Of a stretch of 5,539 nt of DNA, positions 1 through 5,539 are shown in pieces (positions within the stretch are counted from its first letter, which is position 1; the number at the start of each line of letters is the position of its first letter). The DNA lies in assembly GCA_947074135.1 (NCBI GenBank), contig CAMTOL010000156.1:1-5539 (forward strand), in the 5' to 3' direction. The notes under the pieces are model-generated. The model was not told the DNA's origin and made no database searches. It was given only the letters and a program-made list of their open reading frames with translations. This DNA comes from an uncultured Rikenellaceae bacterium (GTDB taxonomy: Bacteria; Bacteroidota; Bacteroidia; Bacteroidales; Rikenellaceae). The translations under genes were made by a program, and so were the position numbers.

Positions 1-2
1 GG

Positions 3-725
3 ACGAGTAGAGTGATAGAGGAAAATAACGAGGATGAGATTAGCAGAATTGAGACTATGTGGGATACAGATACTTACAAAGGTTCTGGAGTGATTCTAGC
101 CCAACAAACAGAGTTAGCATTAAGCTACTGCACTGGAGATTGGTGCATTTACATTCAATCAGATGAGGTACTGCACGAAGAATCATTGCCTGTTATAAAA
201 TCAGCTTGTCAACACTACCTTAATGACACCAAAATTGAGGGTATGACACTTGATTACGTCCATATTTACGGCGACTATGCTAGATATATTGCAGCAAAAC
301 ACTTTGCATACCCCAGAGAAGTTCGCATTGTTAGGCGCAATGTTGAGAATTTACACTCGTGGAGAGATGCTCAAAGTTTTAGAGTTATACCAAACTTTGA
401 TGGTATAAATTATGCACAAAAAGATGGTACTCGCCCACTAAGAGTAGCTGTTTTAGAGAGAGCAAAGATTTTTCATTATGGTTGGAGTCGCAACCCTAAA
501 GCAATGGTAGGAAAATTTAATGCCTTCAGTTCACTCTATGACAGTGATTTTGTTCCATCAGAGGGCGTTGATTATTATGACTATGGTAATCTATCATTTT
601 TCCCAATCTATAAAAATAGTCAACCAAGCGTAATGAAACAACGCATTGGAAGTATGGACTGGAACTTGCTATTACGCTACCAAGGCGCACCTCCTACTAA
701 TATGAAGAAGGTGTTTGGAGGTTAA
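3..725 (+). CDS. Glycosyltransferase, GT-A type (family 2-like), 5'-truncated by window edge
   Basis: This is the C-terminal part of a small glycosyltransferase that probably transfers a sugar from a nucleotide-sugar donor during surface polysaccharide or glycan synthesis. Donor and acceptor cannot be read from the sequence. The frame is open to the left edge (codons Thr-Ser-Arg precede the GTG at 12), so the GTG is not the real start; I estimate about 50 N-terminal residues are missing. Counting from that GTG as residue 1, the segment GDWCIYIQSDEVLHEE (42-57) matches the GT-A core strand followed by the metal/donor-binding acidic pair Asp51-Glu52. Further on, YPREVRIVRRN, a WRDAQSFR segment and FHYGWSRNPKAM are typical of this Bacteroidota group. 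No membrane segment is visible, so it is probably cytosolic. The frame ends at TAA 723-725 but resumes directly behind it (see next feature), so this protein is probably shorter than its relatives. Family is fairly sure, specificity unknown. Confidence 0.82.
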   Translation, partial: TSRVIEENNEDEISRIETMWDTDTYKGSGVILAQQTELALSYCTGDWCIYIQSDEVLHEESLPVIKSACQHYLNDTKIEGMTLDYVHIYGDYARYIAAKHFAYPREVRIVRRNVENLHSWRDAQSFRVIPNFDGINYAQKDGTRPLRVAVLERAKIFHYGWSRNPKAMVGKFNAFSSLYDSDFVPSEGVDYYDYGNLSFFPIYKNSQPSVMKQRIGSMDWNLLLRYQGAPPTNMKKVFGG

Positions 726-827
726 TATAAAATAATAAACTTCATAGAGAAACTGATGGGTGGGACACGTCGTATAGGTGGGTTCAAAAACTACACAATT
801 GTTTCGAAGTATAAAATAGAATCATAA
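726..827 (+). pseudogene. Detached C-terminal tail of the glycosyltransferase, in frame after a TAA stop
   Basis: Directly after the stop at 723-725 the same reading frame runs for 33 sense codons and ends at TAA 825-827. It encodes a basic tail with an amphipathic start (IINFIEKLMGG) followed by RRIGGFKNYTIV. From memory, glycosyltransferases of this group often end in an 'IEK..G.R.GEYKNY'-like segment, which this resembles. The other two forward frames are closed by stops within the first few codons. Composition also changes at the second stop: 32 of 102 bases are G or C here, against 2 of 37 in the spacer that follows. I infer that the ancestral gene ended at 827 and that 723-725 is a nonsense change, a base-calling error, or less likely a readthrough site. 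Without alignment, a chance open frame is not excluded. Confidence 0.6.
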
Positions 828-864
828 AAAACTATATATTTTTTATTAATTTTTAAATAAAACA
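828..864 (+). promoter_or_regulatory. A/T-only leader and translation-start region of nifJ, no Shine-Dalgarno
   Basis: The 37 bases before the nifJ start contain only two C and no G. There is no GGAGG-like sequence; the bases just before the ATG are A-rich (AAATAAAACA). Bacteroidota ribosomes commonly start without a Shine-Dalgarno helix, on unstructured A-rich leaders, so this agrees with strong translation from ATG 865. A convincing Bacteroidota promoter pair (TTTG at -33 and TAnnTTTG at -7) is not visible here, so where transcription begins is open. Confidence 0.4.
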
Positions 865-3800
865 ATGGCAAAAAAATTCATTACTTGTGATGGTAACTAT
901 GCTGCTGCTCATATTGCTTATATGTTCAGCGAAGTGTCAGCCATCTACCCTATCACGCCAAGCTCTACAATGGCAGAGTATGTTGACGAGTGGGCTGCTA
1001 AAGGTAAGAAAAACATCTTTGGCGAAACTGTAAAGGTTGTTGAAATGCAGAGTGAGGCTGGTGCGGCAGGTGCAGTTCACGGTTCTCTACAAGCGGGTGC
1101 ACTAACAACTACATACACTGCATCTCAAGGTCTATTATTGATGATTCCAAATATGTACAAAATTGCGGGTGAGTTGCTTCCAGCTGTATTCCACGTGTCA
1201 GCACGTGCTCTTGCAGCTCAAGCTCTTTCGATTTTTGGCGACCATCAAGACGTTATGAGTACTCGTGCAACTGGTTTTGCTATGTTAGCATCAGGTTCTG
1301 TTCAAGAGGTAATGGATCTCTCGGCAGTGTCGCACTTGGTAGCTATCAAAAGCCGTATTCCGTTCGTTAACTTCTTCGACGGTTTCCGCACATCGCACGA
1401 AATTCAAAAAATCGAGGAGTTCGATACCGATGAACTAAAAGCATTGGTTGATCAAAAAGCATTAGCTGAGTTCCGCCAAAGAGCTTTGAACTCTGAAAAT
1501 CCACAAACTCGTGGTACTGCTCAAAACCCTGACATCTACTTCCAAAGTCGCGAAGCTGCAAATAAATTCTATGATGTAGTTCCTGAGATTGTAGAGGAGT
1601 ATATGGATAAAATTAGTGCTATCACTGGTCGTACTTACAAACCATTTACTTACTATGGTGCGGCAGATGCTGAAAACATCATCATTGCAATGGGTTCGGT
1701 AACAGAAACTGCGAAAGAGGTTATCGATATGAAAGTGGCTAAAGGCGAAAAAGTTGGTTTGATGACCGTTCACCTTTACCGTCCATTCTCGGCTAAATAC
1801 TTCTTCAATGCTCTTCCTAAATCGGTTAAACGTATCTGCGTTCTTGACCGCACAAAAGAGCCAGGTGCTAATGGTGAACCATTGTACCTTGACGTAAAAG
1901 ATTTGTTCTACGACAGAGCAGAGCGTCCACTTATCGTAGGTGGTATCTATGGTCTTTCGTCGAAAGATACTACTCCAGCTCAAATCGAGGCAGTTTATGC
2001 TAACCTAGCAATGCCAGAGCCTAAAAACGACTTCACAGTTGGTATCGTTGATGATGTTACATTCAAATCACTTCCACTAGGCGAAGAGTTTTCGGGTGGT
2101 GCAGCAGGTACTTTCGAAGCTCGTTTCATCGGTCTTGGTGCAGATGGTACAGTTGGTGCTAACAAAAACTCGATTAAGATTATTGGTGAAAATACTAATA
2201 AATATTGTCAAGCATACTTCTCGTATGACTCTAAAAAATCGGGTGGCTACACATCTTCTCACCTTCGTTTTGGTGACTCTCCTATCCGTTCAACATATTT
2301 GGTAGGTACTCCTGATTTCGTAGCTTGTCACGTTCCTTCTTATTTAGGTAAATATGACCTATTAAAAGGTCTTAAAGATGGCGGTACATTCCTATTGAAC
2401 TCTATTTGGAGTGCTGATGAGGTTGAAAATCACTTGCCAAATTCAATGAAGAAGTATATGGCAGAACACAATATCAACTTCTACCAAATCAATGCAACTA
2501 AAATTGCTGGTGAAATTGGTCTTGGCAACCGTACAAATACTATTATGCAGTCTGCATTCTTCAAAGTTGCCGATGTAATTCCTTACGATTTGGCAGTTGA
2601 GCAGATGAAAAAGGCAATCCTTAAATCTTATGGCAACAAAGGTGAGCAAATCGTAAATATGAACTACGCAGCGGTTGATGCTGGTGCGGCAGTTGAAAAA
2701 GTGACTGTTAAAGCTGAGTGGGCTTCACTTGGTGCTGACCAAAAAGCTTGTTGCGGTAGCAAACCAGAGTTTATCACTAAAGTTGTTGAGCCAATCAACT
2801 CTTTGGAAGGTGATTCACTTCCAGTTTCTGCATTTGTAGGCCGTGAAGATGGAACTTGGGAGAATGGCACAGCTGCATTCGAAAAACGTGGTATTGCTGC
2901 TAAAATCCCTGCTTGGAAATCAGAAAACTGTATCCAATGTAACCAATGTGCTTACGTTTGTCCTCACGCTGCTATTCGTCCATTCTTGGCAACTGAAGCT
3001 GAGGCTGCGGCAGCTCCTGCTGGCACAGAGTTCGTACAAGGTAACGGTGCTACAAAAGAGTACAAATTCAAAATTCAAGTTTCTCCCCTCGACTGTACTG
3101 GTTGTGGTAACTGTGCTCAAGTTTGTCCAGGTGGCAAAAATGGTCAAGCATTGTTTATGGAGCCTCTTGAAAACCACTTGGAAAAAGAGGAGGCTGCTTG
3201 GGAATATCTACACCACAAAGTTGGTTACAAAGCAGACGTGGTTGACAAAACTAAAACTGTTAAGAACTTGCAGTTCGAACAACCATTATTTGAGTTCTCT
3301 GGAGCTTGTGCTGGTTGTGGCGAAACTCCATATATCAAAGCGATTACACAATTGTTTGGTGACCGTATGATGGTTGCAAATGCTACTGGTTGCTCGTCAA
3401 TCTATGGTGGTTCTGCTCCTTCGACTCCATATTGCAAAAACTCTAAAGGTCAAGGTCCAGCTTGGGCTAACTCATTGTTCGAAGATAACGCAGAGTTTGG
3501 TCTAGGTATGCACATCGCAGTTGAAAAACTTCGTGACCGTATTCAAATCATTATGGAAGAGGCAATTGCAAAATGCACTTGTTGTTCAGAAGAGTTGAAA
3601 GGTTTGTTCGGCGAATGGATTGCTAACCGTCATAGCGGTATTGCAACTCGTGAATTGGCTGGCAAAATCATTCCTCAAATCGAGAGCTGCAACTGCGACT
3701 ACTGCAAACAATTGGTTGAGCTTAAAGATAGCCTAGTGACTAAATCACAATGGATCTTTGGTGGTGATGGTTGGGCTTATGACATCGGATTCGGTGGCTT

Positions 3801-4392
3801 GGATCACGTACTTGCATCGGGCGAAAATGTGAACGTTCTTGTAATGGACACTGAAGTTTATTCAAACACTGGTGGTCAGTCGTCGAAAGCTACTCCAGTT
3901 GGCGCAATTGCTAAATTTGCATCAGCAGGTAAACGTATCCGCAAGAAAGACCTTGGTATGATTGCTGCTTCTTATGGTTATGTTTATGTTGCACAAGTTG
4001 CAATGGGTGCAAACCACAACCAATACCTACAAGTATTGAAAGAGGCTGAAGCTCACAACGGTCCATCGTTGATTATTGCTTACGCTCCTTGTATCAACCA
4101 CGGTATCAAAGGTGGTATGGGTGTTAGTCAATTGACTGAGAAAAAAGCAGTTGAGTGTGGTTACTGGCACTTGTGGCGTTTCAATCCAGCTCTTGAGGCT
4201 GAAGGCAAAAATCCATTTATCTTGGATAGCAAAGAGCCTGATTGGAGCAAATTCCAAGAGTTCTTGGGTAACGAGGTACGTTATACATCGCTTAAAAAGC
4301 AGTATCCAGCAGAAGCAGACGAACTGTTTGCAGCAGCCGAAGATAATGCAAAATGGCGTTACAACGGTTATGTAAGACGTTCTAAAGAGTAA
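865..4392 (+). CDS. nifJ: Pyruvate:ferredoxin (flavodoxin) oxidoreductase, single-chain, complete
   Basis: Cytosolic homodimeric enzyme that converts pyruvate and CoA to acetyl-CoA and CO2 while reducing ferredoxin or flavodoxin, using thiamine diphosphate (TPP) and three [4Fe-4S] clusters. At 1175 aa it is full length. The fused order seen in Desulfovibrio africanus PFOR is present: domain I (1-260) with YPITPSS and Thr31, Glu64 and Arg114 at the same numbers; domain II (260-415); the gamma-like domain III from 416 with GLGADGTVGANK (423-434); domain IV (about 630-680); a ferredoxin domain with Cys689/692/695/699 and Cys744/747/750/754; and TPP domain VI from about 790. The proximal cluster ligands are Cys815, 818, 843 and 1076. 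The TPP/Mg site is GGDGW (966-970) with DTEVYSNTGGQ (995-1005). The start is secure because MAKKFITCDGN is the usual family N-terminus. The long C-terminal arm that shields the D. africanus enzyme from oxygen is absent, so an oxygen-sensitive enzyme is expected. Oddity: extra cysteines at 629-630, 904-907 and 942-947. Confidence 0.98.
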   Translation: MAKKFITCDGNYAAAHIAYMFSEVSAIYPITPSSTMAEYVDEWAAKGKKNIFGETVKVVEMQSEAGAAGAVHGSLQAGALTTTYTASQGLLLMIPNMYKIAGELLPAVFHVSARALAAQALSIFGDHQDVMSTRATGFAMLASGSVQEVMDLSAVSHLVAIKSRIPFVNFFDGFRTSHEIQKIEEFDTDELKALVDQKALAEFRQRALNSENPQTRGTAQNPDIYFQSREAANKFYDVVPEIVEEYMDKISAITGRTYKPFTYYGAADAENIIIAMGSVTETAKEVIDMKVAKGEKVGLMTVHLYRPFSAKYFFNALPKSVKRICVLDRTKEPGANGEPLYLDVKDLFYDRAERPLIVGGIYGLSSKDTTPAQIEAVYANLAMPEPKNDFTVGIVDDVTFKSLPLGEEFSGGAAGTFEARFIGLGADGTVGANKNSIKIIGENTNKYCQAYFSYDSKKSGGYTSSHLRFGDSPIRSTYLVGTPDFVACHVPSYLGKYDLLKGLKDGGTFLLNSIWSADEVENHLPNSMKKYMAEHNINFYQINATKIAGEIGLGNRTNTIMQSAFFKVADVIPYDLAVEQMKKAILKSYGNKGEQIVNMNYAAVDAGAAVEKVTVKAEWASLGADQKACCGSKPEFITKVVEPINSLEGDSLPVSAFVGREDGTWENGTAAFEKRGIAAKIPAWKSENCIQCNQCAYVCPHAAIRPFLATEAEAAAAPAGTEFVQGNGATKEYKFKIQVSPLDCTGCGNCAQVCPGGKNGQALFMEPLENHLEKEEAAWEYLHHKVGYKADVVDKTKTVKNLQFEQPLFEFSGACAGCGETPYIKAITQLFGDRMMVANATGCSSIYGGSAPSTPYCKNSKGQGPAWANSLFEDNAEFGLGMHIAVEKLRDRIQIIMEEAIAKCTCCSEELKGLFGEWIANRHSGIATRELAGKIIPQIESCNCDYCKQLVELKDSLVTKSQWIFGGDGWAYDIGFGGLDHVLASGENVNVLVMDTEVYSNTGGQSSKATPVGAIAKFASAGKRIRKKDLGMIAASYGYVYVAQVAMGANHNQYLQVLKEAEAHNGPSLIIAYAPCINHGIKGGMGVSQLTEKKAVECGYWHLWRFNPALEAEGKNPFILDSKEPDWSKFQEFLGNEVRYTSLKKQYPAEADELFAAAEDNAKWRYNGYVRRSKE

Positions 4393-4414
4393 TCACTACC
4401 CTTTCAGAAGTTTA

Positions 4415-4488
4415 TAATAACTTATAAACAGCAAAAAGTCCGAGAGCTTAAACGCTTCCGGACTTTTTTGTTTATTCATAAGTTATTA
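4415..4488. repeat. Outer inverted repeat enclosing the terminator hairpin
   Basis: TAATAACTTAT at 4415-4425 is the exact reverse complement of ATAAGTTATTA at 4478-4488. Moving inward, AAACA (4426-4430) pairs with TGTTT (4469-4473) once a four-base bulge (ATTC, 4474-4477) is allowed. A two-base bulge (GC, 4431-4432) then leads into the terminator stem. The whole 74-base stretch can therefore fold as one long imperfect hairpin of about 30 pairs. The arms are A/T-rich, so they may add little stability. They could extend the terminator or mark a small decayed palindromic element; I cannot tell which from one copy. Confidence 0.7.
4433..4469. terminator. Bidirectional intrinsic terminator between nifJ and the MATE gene
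   Basis: Ten perfect base pairs join 4433-4442 (AAAAAGTCCG) to 4459-4468 (CGGACTTTTT). After an A/C mismatch a further four pairs (4444-4447 with 4454-4457, one of them G-T) close a six-base loop, TTAAAC. On the + strand the stem runs into six T (4464-4469). On the - strand the A run at 4433-4437 becomes five T. It lies 40 bases after the nifJ stop and about 36 bases beyond the MATE stop, between convergent genes, so it can end transcription from both sides. Confidence 0.9.
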
Positions 4489-4504
4489 GAATCAGGTTTA
4501 TTGA

Positions 4505-5539
4505 TTAGCTATTACGTGATTGTTTCAATATAACAAACATAGCGAACACCATAGTAACTATTTCAGATATAGGTACTGAAAGCCAAACACCACTATTGCC
4601 AAATAATTTGGGTAGAAATATAAAGCAAACTGTCATCAACACAAACCCCCTTATGATTGTTATACAAAAGGCATACTTTATGCGCTCTATACTCTGAAAA
4701 TAGGCAACAATAACTATATTTACCGCAAAGGGAATGAATCCAACTGCAAATAGAGGTAATCCTATAGTGGCTATTTTGTGTGCAGCAACATCACTACTGA
4801 TAAACATAGAGGTTATCTGATAGCTATAAAACAGAGTAACTGCGGTCAAAATTGCACCACAAAGTATAGAAGTTTTTAATGCAATTAATAAACTCTGTTT
4901 AACTCTATGGCTGTTTTTCATACCATAATTAAAACTTATTAGAGGTTGAGCAGATTGAGCAATAGAAGTGTAGAGCATAAACACAATAGGGAAGAAATAA
5001 CACGCAATACTAAATCCAGCAACACCATCTTCTCCCATATAGTGCATAAAAACATAGTTACCACAAATCATCATAAGACCAATAGCCAACTCACTCATAA
5101 ATGACGAAAAGCCCAATTTGCACATATACCATACATTACGAACAAAAAGTATTATACTATTTTTAGATATCTTCAGAGCAATCATTCTCACAGAGGTAGC
5201 ACTTCGGAGTAGATATACAATCATCATTATTACACCGACAGAAGTACCGATACCAGTTGCAAATGCAGCTCCAAACATCCCCCATTTAGCCACAAAAATT
5301 AGAACATAATCTAGTGCTATATTTATTACTGCCGCCACTACAGAACAAAGCATAGCGTAATTTGGAGCGCCATTTAATCTAACAAAAAAACCACCGCCTG
5401 ATATAAGTGCATAACAAATCAAAAAGGGAACAAAGCCTTTAAGATAGTCTAATGCAGGGGTTGGCAAACTCTCCGAACATCCCAATAGAGCGAGCCATTC
5501 ATTTGGTACATCACGCATTTCAATAGTACTTATTAAAAT
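4505..5539 (-). CDS. MATE-family multidrug/Na+ antiporter, 5'-truncated by window edge
   Basis: Inner-membrane secondary transporter of the MATE family, which exports cationic drugs, dyes or metabolites in exchange for Na+ or H+. The substrate cannot be read here. The frame is open to the right edge: seven codons reading ILISTIE lie before the ATG at 5518, so that ATG is internal. MATE proteins are about 450 aa with 12 membrane helices; here 337 residues follow that ATG, so about 100 residues (helices 1-3) are missing. Counting from that Met, helices 4-6 lie near 27-46, 55-78 and 82-104. The second six-helix lobe follows, near 128-158, 165-190, 205-235, 245-275, 282-303 and 309-332. Family marks are LLGCSE (11-16), RLNGAPNYAM (47-56), NIALDYVLIF (66-75), QSAQPLISFNYGMKN (188-202) and YFQSIER (273-279). 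It is convergent with nifJ and shares its terminator. Drug-efflux versus metabolite role is undecided; a polysaccharide flippase is less likely given these motifs. Confidence 0.9.
   Translation of the reverse strand: MLISTIEMRDVPNEWLALLGCSESLPTPALDYLKGFVPFLICYALISGGGFFVRLNGAPNYAMLCSVVAAVINIALDYVLIFVAKWGMFGAAFATGIGTSVGVIMMIVYLLRSATSVRMIALKISKNSIILFVRNVWYMCKLGFSSFMSELAIGLMMICGNYVFMHYMGEDGVAGFSIACYFFPIVFMLYTSIAQSAQPLISFNYGMKNSHRVKQSLLIALKTSILCGAILTAVTLFYSYQITSMFISSDVAAHKIATIGLPLFAVGFIPFAVNIVIVAYFQSIERIKYAFCITIIRGFVLMTVCFIFLPKLFGNSGVWLSVPISEIVTMVFAMFVILKQSRNS

Noticed and set aside
12..14. GTG at 12 as the true start of the glycosyltransferase
   Set aside because: The frame is open upstream to base 3, and the N-terminal part of the GT-A fold would be missing.
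759..782. Repeated GGTGGG hexamer 18 bases apart, looking like a regulator site in a spacer
   Set aside because: Both copies encode Gly-Gly in the read-on glycosyltransferase tail, so coding explains them better.
835..842. TATATTTT as a Bacteroidota -7 element (TAnnTTTG) for nifJ
   Set aside because: It lacks the final G, no TTTG lies about 19-21 bases upstream, and such strings are expected by chance in a run this rich in A and T.
841..862. TTTTATT / AATAAAA inverted repeat just before the nifJ start
   Set aside because: Seven A-T pairs with an eight-base loop are too weak to matter and are easily produced by low-complexity A/T sequence.
869..877. Run of seven A in codons 2-4 of nifJ as a frameshift or slippage site
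   Set aside because: A Lys-Lys start is usual for this family, and no alternative frame product or stimulatory structure is visible.
1462..1983. Long open frame on the - strand (173 codons)
   Set aside because: It lies wholly inside nifJ, has no family resemblance and reads as a shadow of the coding strand.
2843..3370. 175-codon + strand open frame in another phase
   Set aside because: It overlaps the ferredoxin domain of nifJ, where the main frame shows all cluster motifs. The alternative product is leucine/valine-rich with no recognisable motif.
5516..5518. ATG at 5518 as the true start of the MATE gene
   Set aside because: The frame stays open to the window edge, and the protein would lack the first helices that every MATE transporter has; it is an internal Met.

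Overview
The window comes from the chromosome of an anaerobic Bacteroidota bacterium, most likely order Bacteroidales. Three things point there: the start of the central gene is preceded by an A/T-only leader instead of a Shine-Dalgarno sequence, the genes are moderately AT-rich, and the pyruvate:ferredoxin oxidoreductase and small glycosyltransferase resemble, as far as I can recall, proteins common in that group. I recognised the families by reading motifs, not by database search.

Layout. (1) Bases 3-725 on the + strand hold the 3' part of a small GT-A type glycosyltransferase that enters from the left edge. Its reading frame meets a TAA at 723-725 but continues in the same frame for 33 more plausible codons to a second TAA at 825-827, so the gene appears to carry an in-frame stop that removes its C-terminal tail. 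(2) After a 37-base, almost purely A/T spacer comes a complete single-chain pyruvate:ferredoxin oxidoreductase (nifJ, 865-4392, 1175 aa), which fills most of the window. (3) Bases 4393-4504 hold a strong hairpin that can act as a terminator in both directions, nested inside a longer inverted repeat. (4) Bases 4505-5539 on the - strand hold the C-terminal three quarters of a MATE-family multidrug/Na+ antiporter whose start lies beyond the right edge.

How the genes relate. The oxidoreductase is a stand-alone housekeeping enzyme that links glycolytic pyruvate to acetyl-CoA and reduced ferredoxin in anaerobes. The glycosyltransferase and the MATE transporter have no evident functional tie to it or to each other; nifJ and the MATE gene are convergent and share the terminator region. 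I see no RNA gene, CRISPR array, insertion sequence or defence module. The window is essentially ordinary chromosome. The points worth a second look are the in-frame stop in the glycosyltransferase, a cysteine-rich linker in the oxidoreductase and the unusually long terminator hairpin.
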